A stretch of DNA of 64,000 bases from Bog-105 sp965277435. Lineage in GTDB: Bacteria; Acidobacteriota; Terriglobia; Bryobacterales; Bryobacteraceae. Within the stretch, counting starts at the first letter, position 1. Each line of letters opens with the position of its first letter. The DNA lies in the NCBI GenBank assembly GCA_965277435.1, contig OZ255821.1, positions 1,426,001-1,490,000 on the forward strand, read 5' to 3'. Under the pieces are notes generated by a model. That model worked only from the letters and a program-made list of their open reading frames with translations, ran no database searches and was not told the origin of the DNA. Below are positions 33,812 to 42,254 of the stretch, one piece after another. Made by a program: the position numbers and the translations under genes.

Positions 33812-35017
33812 CTACTTTGTGCATATGGTCCGGGCGCAATGTGAGGTAAACATCTCATTAGGTGACTTGGCTCTCACGCAGAGCGGTTTTTCTGGCGAGT
33901 CCCAAGAAACGCGCCAATTGAGGCGGCCTGCGATAACGTAGGTGTTTCCCTGAATGTTGCTTACCCCGCCCAACGCCGCGGCATTCGCGTTACTGGCGCC
34001 GTTCGTGCTGTTGGTAGAAGAAGTGTACTGTTCAGCAGCGTCGATCGTGATCTTCGGGAAGAGTTCCGAGCGGGCTCGTTTGGCTTCGTACTGAGCGGCT
34101 CGAACCTGGTCTGCTGCTTCAAGCAGTTCAGGACGGTTCGCCAAGGCTCGTTTCAGCAGATCGTTAGCCGAGGCCTCAATAGAGCTAGCTGACGGCGTAT
34201 CATTCAGCGACGCAATATCAACAGCCTGTCCGGCTCTCAACCCTACACTGGCCGCGAGCGCGATTCTCTCGCTGGCAACGCTCCCTCTGGTTTTCACAAA
34301 CTGAGCGTATGCCGACATCCGTCGAGCTCTTGCCTGATCCAATTCGACGATGGTGGTTAAATCATTCTCGAACCGTTTCTGCACAGATTTCTCCACTGAA
34401 GCGCTGGCATCGTTTGCCACCGAGGCTGCTCGAAGCTGTTCTTTGGCGGCCAGGAGTCGATAGTAGTTCCTCGATATCTGAAGGGCGACCTTCTCATGAG
34501 TTGCATTTAGCGCCATTTTCGAGGCAAGCGCCAGAGATTTTGCCCGGTCATAATTAGCCCGGTTTCCGCCAAAGTCAAACAGAACCCAGTTGAGGTTAAC
34601 GGACGGTTGCACGATCGTGTTATTGATTTTTATTACGCCTTCGGATGAGAGATTCGGCGGCAGACCAAACAAGAGGTTGCCCTTAAGCGCCAGCGTGTTG
34701 AAGGCCAGAAGCGGAAACAAATCGCTTCCGGCAATACCGACAGCTTCTGCCGCCTGTTTAGCCTGCTCCCATGCGATCCGGGTTTGAGGATTGTTCCTTT
34801 CTCCAAGATCAATTAGTTGGGGAAGTGAAAGAACACTATTCGAACCGGGTAGCGGGTCCATGCCTGAAACGGTGGATTGCGAACTCAGTTGACGTAATTC
34901 AGACGAACCAGCCGTGAGCTGCGCGTTGCTAACTGAGACTAAGCCGGTTGAGACTAGAAGAAACAGGAATGGTTGGCAGTGGGCGAATCGCGGCACTTTA
35001 ATTGGTCGTAAAGTCAC
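33812..35017 (-). pseudogene. TolC-family outer-membrane efflux protein gene, 3' end lost
   Basis: A 401-codon frame encoding a TolC-like outer-membrane factor. It has a signal peptide (PFLFLLVSTGLVSVSNAQ) and the first OEP repeat (LPQLIDLGERNNPQTRIAWEQAKQA, LNWVLFDFGGNRANYDRAK), and most of a second half (LANRPELLEAADQVRAAQYEAKRARSELFP). It reaches YVIAGRLNW, where the second LFDGG motif should follow, and then switches to an unrelated tail of about 30 codons. TolC proteins are usually 430-500 residues, so the last barrel strand and helices are missing. Start is GTG 35017. The matching inner-membrane pump genes are absent. Confidence 0.75.
33858..33920 (-). pseudogene. C-terminal tail of a second SDR gene fused to the truncated TolC gene
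   Basis: In a frame different from the TolC frame this stretch reads QLARFLGLARKTALRESQVT then TAA. It closely resembles the C-terminus of the neighbouring intact SDR (QLAKLLGLTKP). It looks like the end of an SDR paralogue left after a deletion that removed the rest of it together with the TolC 3' end. Short, so only moderately sure. Confidence 0.5.
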
Positions 35018-35056
35018 TTTGCAAGCACTTGAAAAACGGATCAGCGGAACTGCTTT

Positions 35057-36136
35057 CTACGGCCGGAGAACTGTAACGTGAAAGGGCTTTGCGTTTGCGG
35101 ACGCGTGGGCAACGGCCTCGTTGGCTTGCTCGAGCGGAAAGTTCGTCACGGTGAAGTGACACAAGTCCAGCAGTCCGGCCCGAATCAGGCCGGCGAGGCG
35201 GGTTACGGCCTCCGGCGAATACATCCACTGTCCCCGCACGGTGATCCAGTTCCGCATGATCCAGGGGTATGAAAGTTCAAGGCCCTGGCCACCCGCCATG
35301 CCAACACCGCCCATCAGGACCACTCGACCATGCGGGCGGACCGTCATCATAGCGGCGCGCACGGCTGTTGTGTTCGCTGATGGCGGCAGCATGTCCAGCA
35401 CACAGTCAATCGGGCCACTCGCCGGCTGCATCATGCTCTCTCGATCTTTGGTTTCGTCGCCCACCAGCTTTACCGGTACTACGCGAGGGCCGAAACGATC
35501 GTGAAGATCCTGAAGAACTGCTTCGTTTCTGCCGGGCGCAATCACGCGCCCTGCTCCCATGGCGAGCGCGACTGCAACGGCGGAACTGCCGTAGTTACCA
35601 GTTGCACCGCTTATGAGAACCGTCTCGCCGGCCTGCAGTTCGGCCGCGAGCAGGCCACCAAACGGGACCAGCAGGGTCACCAATGCACACCACTGCGAGG
35701 CGTCGCTCGACGTTATGGAACCGATCCGAATCGCGTTCTCGGTAGGTACCCTGATCTGCTCAGCAAAGGGACCGTCGTGGAAATAGTTCTGTAAATGCAG
35801 ACCGCTCTGATCGCGCGCGCTCCAGCCCTGCAGCGTGATGTCTGGGGTGAGCGCATTATCGCGCGATCGCACTGTCGGGTCACAGAGGACCCAATCGCCT
35901 TCGGCAAGCTGGGTCGCATCCGAACCGACCGAATGGACGCGGCCGATCGCACCGCACCCTGGCACGACGGGCAGCTTCAGTAAATACTTTCGCGCGCCGC
36001 TGAAGACCTCATCTGCATAGTGCAAAACCGGCGCGGCGACAACGTCAACAATGACATCTCCAGTCCCGCGGACTGGTTCAGGCAAGTCTTCCACACTCAG
36101 CTTCGATCCAAACGCCTTCAGCACAGCAGCTTTCAT
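35057..36136 (-). CDS. Medium-chain dehydrogenase/reductase (quinone oxidoreductase-like)
   Basis: About 359 residues from ATG 36136. The GroES-like N-terminal domain starts MKAAVLKAFGSKLSVEDLPEP, and the nucleotide-binding domain has ISGATGNYGSSAVAVALAMGA (the G-x-G-x2-G type motif as GATGNYGSSA). I see neither the structural zinc Cys cluster nor a clear catalytic zinc triad, which suggests a zinc-independent NADPH reductase. The frame extends upstream to 36472 through the divergent XRE gene, but the MKAAVL start is clear. Divergent from the XRE regulator. Confidence 0.88.
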   Translation of the reverse strand: MKAAVLKAFGSKLSVEDLPEPVRGTGDVIVDVVAAPVLHYADEVFSGARKYLLKLPVVPGCGAIGRVHSVGSDATQLAEGDWVLCDPTVRSRDNALTPDITLQGWSARDQSGLHLQNYFHDGPFAEQIRVPTENAIRIGSITSSDASQWCALVTLLVPFGGLLAAELQAGETVLISGATGNYGSSAVAVALAMGAGRVIAPGRNEAVLQDLHDRFGPRVVPVKLVGDETKDRESMMQPASGPIDCVLDMLPPSANTTAVRAAMMTVRPHGRVVLMGGVGMAGGQGLELSYPWIMRNWITVRGQWMYSPEAVTRLAGLIRAGLLDLCHFTVTNFPLEQANEAVAHASANAKPFHVTVLRP

Positions 36137-36194
36137 ACGAATAGGCTGACGCACGGCGAGCGGTCCAGCAAGGCATAGCATTATCCTGGTATTC

Positions 36195-37007
36195 ATGAGT
36201 ACCGGTAAACAGAGCGGACTCTTGTCTTTCGGGCCAACGGCCAGCCGAACGGAACTGGGCAATTTTCTCAGGTCGCGCAGAGGGAAGCTGACACCTGAAA
36301 TGGTAGGTATCAGAGATACGCGACGGCGTCGGACGCCGGGGTTGCGCCGCGAGGAAGTTGCGGAACTTGCAGGGATCGGTATCGACTGGTACATCCGTCT
36401 GGAGCAGGGGCGCTCCGTCAGCCCTTCCCTGACTACGATCAACGCTTTGGCCAAGGCGTTACTGCTTAGCAAATTGGAACATACGCACCTACAAACGCTT
36501 GCCCGAACACTTGATCGCCCTGCCTTTGAGCGTGAAACGGTTTCGGAGACGATGCGGCGAATGGTGGCAGGCCTAAATCATCCGGCCTACATCACAGGCC
36601 GTCGGTGGGACTTGCTTGCGTGGAACGAGGCAGCAACTCAAGTGTTCATGGATTTCACTCTCATCCCGGAGCAGGAGCGCAACATCCTGCTTCATATGCT
36701 GACCGCCCCAGCCATGAAACGCCTCTTCGGCAGACGGTGGGCTGATGAGGCGAAGCGCATGATCGCCCTGTTCCGCGCAACGTATGATTTTTGGGCTGGC
36801 GATCCGGCGTTTGAGGAGCTTCTCGACTGCATTCGTCAGGGGTGTCCTGATTTCGAGAGATGGTGGGAGACGCACGACGTGGGCAGCGGCGGCGGTGTTC
36901 AGAAGTTGCTGCATCATCCAAGTAAAGGCCCTCTCCGCTTTGAGACGGCAACCTTCCAATCAAATGATGACCGATCGCTGAAGCTCGCCATCTACACGCC
37001 TCTATAA
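36195..37007 (+). CDS. XRE family regulator with MmyB-like ligand-binding domain
   Basis: A 270-residue regulator. The N-terminal HTH covers residues ~15-90 with RRRRTPGLRREEVAELAGIGIDWYIRLEQGR as its hallmark (core GLRREEVAELAGI). The C-terminal domain from ~residue 110 has the MmyB pattern (HPAYITGRRWDLLAWNEAA). Such regulators commonly sit divergent to an oxidoreductase and sense a small molecule. Here the partner is the MDR gene 58 bases away. No clear operator palindrome was found in that gap. Confidence 0.92.
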   Translation: MSTGKQSGLLSFGPTASRTELGNFLRSRRGKLTPEMVGIRDTRRRRTPGLRREEVAELAGIGIDWYIRLEQGRSVSPSLTTINALAKALLLSKLEHTHLQTLARTLDRPAFERETVSETMRRMVAGLNHPAYITGRRWDLLAWNEAATQVFMDFTLIPEQERNILLHMLTAPAMKRLFGRRWADEAKRMIALFRATYDFWAGDPAFEELLDCIRQGCPDFERWWETHDVGSGGGVQKLLHHPSKGPLRFETATFQSNDDRSLKLAIYTPL

Positions 37008-37197
37008 GAGAGCTTGCCCTTGATAGTTGGCAACTCACCTCCGCAGAGATCTGCCACGTCAATGCGTGTGGGCACCTAATGATCACTCGAAAGCCTGGCG
37101 ATAGTCGCGCCAATCGCGCGTTATCTTTCCGCCTCGGCCGCAAACGCCGCAGCAGTCCAACAATAGAGTGGTGGGATTTGGCTAGCATGAAAATTGA

Positions 37198-38343
37198 ATG
37201 CTGCGTTTGTTCCGTGTCTTCCTCTGGCCCAAGTTAGATTGCATCTCCTCCGCGCAACGTGCGCTCTATAGAGGTCTGTGGATCTACCTGGCCTGTGCCG
37301 TTGTCTCGACCGTGGCCGGCTTTGGACTGATACGCAATGCGAGCGGTTTGCTCTCCACACTGGTGCTGCTGCAAACCTGCGGGTTCGTACTCCTTGGCCT
37401 GGGCATCGGCGCCGGATCCCGCTTCGCCGCCCTCGCCGCTGTTGCGATCTGCGCGGCAAACCTGGTCGCTGCCGGCGCGCTTTTCCGCCAGCGCCCCCTC
37501 GTTCTAGCGATCGAATTGTTCGTGTTATTACTGCTGATCGCCTCGGCGCGCGCCGCGTTTTACCTCGCGCGAAATCGGCCGCCTTCGCCCACCGCCCTCG
37601 CCGCTTGGTGGACCAGAGCCCGTCCGATTCCGCAGATCGCCACCGCTCTCTTCGCAGCGGTAATGCTTCTGGCCGTTTCGCTTCTCTCCGTGTTTCGTGC
37701 CTTCATTATGCCCACCAACGCCATGGAGCCGACCCTCCGCATCGGCGATCACTTCTTCGCTCTCCTGCCGGCCTTCATGGGTCCTGTCAAGCGCGGCGAT
37801 CTGGTGCTCTTACGCATGCCCGGCCCGAATCACACTATTACTTTGAAGCGCGTAGTCGGTCTGCCTGGCGATCATCTTCGGCTGATTGATGGCCATCTGC
37901 TGCTCGACAACAAACCACTCCAGGAGCCCTACGTCCTCTCGCCCAGTCCTTTCCCGGTTCTGAATTTCCCTGCGACCGGCACTCCCCTTTCGGTTGGGCC
38001 CACCTATACGTCACTCGTGACGGCTATGTATCGCGACCACGTCCGCAATCACCAGCTTGTGGTACCGCCGGCCAGCTATTTCGTGCTCGGCGACAATCGC
38101 GGTAATTCACTCGACAGCCGCTATTTCGGTCCTGTTCCCGCCACCGAGATCATAGGCCGCCCTGTCTATGTGTACGCTACTGCCAAAGCCACCCCCAAAC
38201 CGCCGCACCTGCTGGCTCGTTACTCGCTGCATCCTGAGTTGCCAACCGGTCGAGCCATTCTCAAACGGGATAATGAGAGTACATGGAAGCAATCGATCCA
38301 GAGGCTACTCCGCCATCGGCGCAAGACAACATCAACACCGTAG
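37198..38343 (+). CDS. Signal peptidase I (S26) homologue lacking the catalytic serine
   Basis: A 381-residue membrane protein. The first ~125 residues form about four hydrophobic helices, then another helix at ~146-168 leads into the S26 domain. The box B motif, normally P-S/T-x-S-M-x-P-T, reads MPTNAMEPTL with Ala175 where the nucleophile Ser belongs (codons ACC AAC GCC ATG). The general-base Lys motif is present as LKRVVGLPGD (Lys217), and box E is intact as VLGDNRGNSLDSRYFG. So the fold is conserved but the known nucleophile is absent. It may be an inactive or chaperone-like paralogue, or use another residue. Overlaps the DUF1003 gene by 61 bases. Confidence 0.88.
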   Translation: MLRLFRVFLWPKLDCISSAQRALYRGLWIYLACAVVSTVAGFGLIRNASGLLSTLVLLQTCGFVLLGLGIGAGSRFAALAAVAICAANLVAAGALFRQRPLVLAIELFVLLLLIASARAAFYLARNRPPSPTALAAWWTRARPIPQIATALFAAVMLLAVSLLSVFRAFIMPTNAMEPTLRIGDHFFALLPAFMGPVKRGDLVLLRMPGPNHTITLKRVVGLPGDHLRLIDGHLLLDNKPLQEPYVLSPSPFPVLNFPATGTPLSVGPTYTSLVTAMYRDHVRNHQLVVPPASYFVLGDNRGNSLDSRYFGPVPATEIIGRPVYVYATAKATPKPPHLLARYSLHPELPTGRAILKRDNESTWKQSIQRLLRHRRKTTSTP

Positions 38344-38813
38344 TGGCGCTGGAGGAAGAAGCGCGGCAACAGCGCAGAATGTCCGATCGCATCTCCGATC
38401 TGATCGCCAATTTCGTAGGCAGCATTCCCTTTGTGGTTCTTCATCTTGTTTGGTTCGGTTTTTGGGTGGTCATCAACACGGGCATTCTCTTCGGGAAACT
38501 GAAATTTGATCCCTATCCGTTTGCGCTGCTTTGCATGCTGGTCTCGCTGGAGGGCGTCCTGCTCTCGACCTTCGTCCTGATTAAGCAGAACCGCATGAGC
38601 CAGCGCGCCGACCAACGCGCCCATCTCGATCTGCAGATCAATCTGCTGTCGGAACGGGAGGTCACCAAGATCCTGCAGTTGCAAAGGCAGATTTGCGAGC
38701 GACTTGAAATTTCAGAAGTACTTGACGATCAGGAGGCGACTGAGCTCAGTTCAATTACCGCGGTTGGTAACCTTGCCCACGAACTCGATAAGCACATGCC
38801 CAGGAATGTCTAA
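38283..38813 (+). CDS. DUF1003 membrane protein
   Basis: A 176-residue protein with the DUF1003 core: MSDRISDLIANFVGSIPFVVLHLVWFGFWVVIN as the first hydrophobic unit (key part FVVLHLVWFGFWVV) and DPYPFALLCMLVSLEGVLLSTFVLI as the second (DPYPF, LEGVLLSTF). A cytoplasmic coiled-coil-like tail follows (RADQRAHLDLQINLLSEREVTK, key part LDLQINLLSE). Starts inside the end of the signal peptidase homologue. DUF1003 function is unknown. Confidence 0.88.
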   Translation: MEAIDPEATPPSAQDNINTVVALEEEARQQRRMSDRISDLIANFVGSIPFVVLHLVWFGFWVVINTGILFGKLKFDPYPFALLCMLVSLEGVLLSTFVLIKQNRMSQRADQRAHLDLQINLLSEREVTKILQLQRQICERLEISEVLDDQEATELSSITAVGNLAHELDKHMPRNV

Positions 38814-39594
38814 CACCTTTCGGATTGCGCTAGCAAACATCCAAATCCCGTCAAATCCCGAGGAGTCGATCGTTCTTGCCGCAGAGGCGATCGCTCAATC
38901 GGCCATCGAGCATGCCGGCCTCATCTGCTTTCCAGAATGTTTCATTCCCGGTTACCGCATCGGGAAGGTAGTGCCGCCTCCCGATCAGGTATTCCTCGAC
39001 CGCGCGTGGGCCGTTATTGCGGGGGCGGCTGCGAAGGCCAACGTCGCGGTCGTTCTCGGCACAGAACGGATCGTCGATGGCGCGCTCCTGATCGCGGCGC
39101 TGGTCATCAGTCGGGATGGAACCATCACCGGGTTCCAGGACAAAGTGCAGCTCGATCCTTCCGAAGAGGGTATCTACTCGCCCGGCTCTGAAAGGGGCGT
39201 GTTCCAAGCCGGCCCGCTGACATTTGGCGTGGCCATTTGCCATGAGGGATGGCGCTATCCGGAAACGGTCCGCTGGTCGGTCCGGCGCGGCGCTCAAATT
39301 GTGTTCCACCCTCATTTCGGTGAAGCCGAGCCGGACGGTTACCGGCCGTCGAGTTTTGCCGATCCTGACAATTCTTTCCACGAGAAAGCAGCGTTGTGCC
39401 GCGCGGCTGAGAACACCTGTTTTTTTGCCACTGTGAACTGCGCGAGCGCTGGATCGCCGACCACTTCAGCGGTCGTGCGGCCCGATGGGACGCTGCTCAG
39501 TTTCCAGCCCTACGGTAAACGGGGATTGCTCATCGCGGATATTGAGCTTACGGAAGCCACAGGTCTGCTGGCGAAGCGCTACAAGCCTGTTTAG
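38806..39594 (+). CDS. Carbon-nitrogen hydrolase (nitrilase superfamily)
   Basis: A 262-residue enzyme with the Glu-Lys-Cys triad of the nitrilase superfamily: E44 in CFPECFIPGY, K113 in FQDKVQLDP, C145 in VAICHEGWRYPE. Members hydrolyse amides, nitriles or carbamoyl groups; the substrate is not evident. ATG 38806 is preceded by CAGGA and lies 8 bases before the DUF1003 stop, so the two are coupled. An upstream open frame to 38704 is antifamily and not used. Confidence 0.9.
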   Translation: MSNTFRIALANIQIPSNPEESIVLAAEAIAQSAIEHAGLICFPECFIPGYRIGKVVPPPDQVFLDRAWAVIAGAAAKANVAVVLGTERIVDGALLIAALVISRDGTITGFQDKVQLDPSEEGIYSPGSERGVFQAGPLTFGVAICHEGWRYPETVRWSVRRGAQIVFHPHFGEAEPDGYRPSSFADPDNSFHEKAALCRAAENTCFFATVNCASAGSPTTSAVVRPDGTLLSFQPYGKRGLLIADIELTEATGLLAKRYKPV

Positions 39595-39798
39595 CTATAT
39601 CCCAAAATCTCGGCACTGCAGTAAACTTCCAGTGATGAAGCCGTCAATTATAATGCGGAGATCGGCTGGGAGTTTTACGAAACGCAGCTTCAAGAACGTG
39701 CTCACAACTACCGCTCGCGGTCGACACGCGGCTATGACGGACTACTGTCAAGCAGAACGCTGAATCCACGTTTAGGGGACCTATTACGGCGCTGACGT

Positions 39799-40263
39799 TT
39801 AGACCGTTTGGTCGAAGTAGGGCTTGGCTTTCAATTTTAGGAAGATGATCGGGGTTGCCATCAGGACAGCACCGATGCCGAAGGCGAGCGCGAAACCCTT
39901 GCTATTGACGCCAGATGTCTGGATCGCTCGAATACCTAAGGGAAAGAACAAAAGGACCGCAGTAATCAGCCCCGGCGAAAATCTTCCTCGCGTCCAGACA
40001 AATGGAGCTACGTGAAAGAACGTAGCATTGATCAACATCAACGCCGGAAAGCTGAGCGCAATTGCCGGCAACATTGGCGCGATTTCCGCTGCGACGACAC
40101 CCACAACAATCACGAGTGCATTGGTGATATAAAAATCCTACCATCGGGCGGGCAGGTGGAGTACGTTTTGCGCCCAGCTTTGCCAGTCAAAGACGAATTC
40201 CTCAAGTACGTGAATCCCGTATGAGGCAAGGCAGAGCCAAAGGATGGATTGGAACATTGACAT
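39799..40263 (-). pseudogene. HXXEE domain membrane protein gene interrupted by an in-frame TAG
   Basis: From ATG 40263 the frame reads a membrane segment followed by GIHVLEEFVFDW, containing the H-x-x-E-E motif that names this family, up to HLPARW. Then comes an in-frame TAG (40138-40140), after which the same frame continues DFYITNALVIVVGVVAAEIAP and three more membrane segments to 39799. Total would be ~154 codons, normal for HXXEE proteins. With one stop and no shift, this is either a young pseudogene or a sequence error. The second half could start at 40113. Confidence 0.75.
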
Positions 40264-40329
40264 TGAGTGTAAATCCGTTGCAATGGCCTTTGGGGGCTTT
40301 CGTTATTTGAACGGCTTGCTTCAATTTCA

Positions 40330-40902
40330 TCACCTCTCCAAAAGCTCGCTGCTCTCCACCAGTTTGCCGCCGTCGGCTCGGAAGCGCTGCAGCGTCCGGT
40401 GCTCGCCGTCTGGGGTGAGCGCCTTAATGGCATCGATCACCAGTTCCACGTTCGCGCCCATCTTCAGCAGGCCGAAAATCATCTCGGCTACGCAGTATTC
40501 CGTCACCAGCCCGTACACAACGTAGCGTTCCGCGCCCAAACGCCCCAGCAAAACGCGTAGGTGTGGATTGGTAAACGGATTGAGCGACTGCTTCTCGACA
40601 ATGATCTGCGGGGCAAGCGTCTCACTTTCGTTACTCAGCACGACTGCTCTGCCGGTCGAAGTCGACGAACACCTTTGCTGCCCTTGCGTGCCTATTACGC
40701 AGTGCGGCTTCCAGGTCCGAAACTCCGCATCGTCTTCCGCGTGCGCATCGGCGGTCGAAACAATCTGGATATTGCGCGCCAGCGCAAACTGCGTCAACTT
40801 GCCTAGAGTAGGCTCAATCAGCTCCGCACCCGGCACATATAGGGCTCCCGCGGAAGCCAGGAAATCGAGCTGCGTGTCCACATCCACATACACCGTGCTC
40901 AT
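40330..40902 (-). CDS. pncA: Nicotinamidase-like isochorismatase-fold hydrolase
   Basis: A 190-residue cysteine hydrolase. The catalytic triad is D9 (DVDTQLDF), K104 (VEKQSLNPF) and C137 (LVTEYCVAE); metal ligands D52 and H54 (TADAH) and H67 (KPHCV) match nicotinamidases, which turn nicotinamide into nicotinate. Its ATG overlaps the stop of a nicotinate phosphoribosyltransferase gene by 4 bases, which strongly supports a nicotinamidase role in NAD salvage. Confidence 0.88.
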   Translation of the reverse strand: MSTVYVDVDTQLDFLASAGALYVPGAELIEPTLGKLTQFALARNIQIVSTADAHAEDDAEFRTWKPHCVIGTQGQQRCSSTSTGRAVVLSNESETLAPQIIVEKQSLNPFTNPHLRVLLGRLGAERYVVYGLVTEYCVAEMIFGLLKMGANVELVIDAIKALTPDGEHRTLQRFRADGGKLVESSELLER

Positions 40903-42230
40903 GGATTTGTAAACTGCAGATCTTTGCGCACAGCCTCTGTCAGGTCTTCCAGGTTCTTGCTTACATCGACCCGGTAACTCACCTGGTTTTGCAAGTTCCG
41001 CAACTCCACCGGAAGCAGCGCCAGACTGTTCTCGGCATGGCTGCGCGAGTCGGCCGCGCTATGGCCGTCTTCGAGCAGATCGCCTCCCAAAATCACCGGC
41101 CGTATCAGCGGCGAACTGCCAAAATCGCTGTTACATTCGTTCTGCAAAGCGATAATGTCATTCCCCGGCAAGCGGTATACCTGCTTTGCACCCGGCCGCG
41201 TGCTCTTCTCTTCGTTGAACTTGGCCGTATACTGTACTTCCACGCCACGCTTGATCTCGACGAGCTTGTAGACGGCGGACAGAGACGGTGCATCGGCCGA
41301 CGTCGCCAGCTGCGTTCCTACTCCAAATGCATCGATCGGCGCGCCTGCTCCAATCAGCTCCGCGAGGCGGTGTTCGTCCAGGTCGTTGGTCGCGAAAATC
41401 TTCGCCGATTGCAGTCCTGCCCTGTCGAGAATCCCGCGTACTTCCTTTGAAAGCGCCACCAAATCCCCGCTATCCAAACGCACGCCCCACACCGGCGGGC
41501 CAATCTGCGTAACCAGTCGCGCCGCTTCGATCGTGTCGTAGGTATCGAGCAGGAACACCGTGTTTTCACCCAGCAGCTTTTGCAGCGCCAGGAAGGCGTC
41601 GCGTTCGTCCCCAAACGCCATCGTCCAGGAATGGGCCGCCGTCCCCGAAACGGGAATGCCGAATCGCTTACCCGCTTCCGCGTTACTGGTTCCGGTGCAG
41701 CCGCCGATGTAAGCCGCGCGCGCGGCCAGCACGCCCGCCGCAGGTCCATGTGCGCGCCTGCTCCCAAACTCGACCACCGAGCGGCCCTGGGCCGCAACGA
41801 CGCAGCGCGCGGCTTTCGATGCCACCGATGTTTGAAAGGCAAATGTCGACAGTAAATAGGTCTCGACCAGTTGCGCCTGAACGATCGGCGCGCGAATGAT
41901 AATCAGCGGCTCATTGGCAAAGACGGGCGTGCCTTCCGGTATCGCAAACACATCGCCCGTAAAACGCAGCGTTCGCAGGTATTCGAAAAACTCGGGCGCC
42001 GTGTTACGGAATTGGGCCAGCGATTTTAGATAATCGATATCGTCGGCTTTAAACTGGAGATCGCTCAGGTATTCGATCGCTTGCGCGAGTCCAGCCGCGA
42101 TGAGAAAGTTGCGCTGTGCCGGTAATCGCCGGACCGACAACTCGAACGTTGCAATATCGTTTGCTTTGCCGGCTACAAAGTAGCCCGCCGCCATGGTGAG
42201 CTCGTAAAGATCGGTGTTGATCGCAGACAT
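40899..42230 (-). CDS. pncB: Nicotinate phosphoribosyltransferase
   Basis: A 443-residue enzyme that makes nicotinate mononucleotide from nicotinate and PRPP. Family signatures are DLYELTMAAGYF at the start, FGSRRAHGPAAG, GTSNAEAGKRFGIPVSGTAAHSWTMAF (containing the phosphorylated His in GTAAHS), and VWGVRLDSGDLVALSKEVR (LDSGDL). Translationally coupled to the nicotinamidase gene downstream, giving a two-step NAD salvage unit. Confidence 0.95.
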   Translation of the reverse strand: MSAINTDLYELTMAAGYFVAGKANDIATFELSVRRLPAQRNFLIAAGLAQAIEYLSDLQFKADDIDYLKSLAQFRNTAPEFFEYLRTLRFTGDVFAIPEGTPVFANEPLIIIRAPIVQAQLVETYLLSTFAFQTSVASKAARCVVAAQGRSVVEFGSRRAHGPAAGVLAARAAYIGGCTGTSNAEAGKRFGIPVSGTAAHSWTMAFGDERDAFLALQKLLGENTVFLLDTYDTIEAARLVTQIGPPVWGVRLDSGDLVALSKEVRGILDRAGLQSAKIFATNDLDEHRLAELIGAGAPIDAFGVGTQLATSADAPSLSAVYKLVEIKRGVEVQYTAKFNEEKSTRPGAKQVYRLPGNDIIALQNECNSDFGSSPLIRPVILGGDLLEDGHSAADSRSHAENSLALLPVELRNLQNQVSYRVDVSKNLEDLTEAVRKDLQFTNP

Positions 42231-42254
42231 GTAAGGGGGCTTCGCGAGCCGCCC

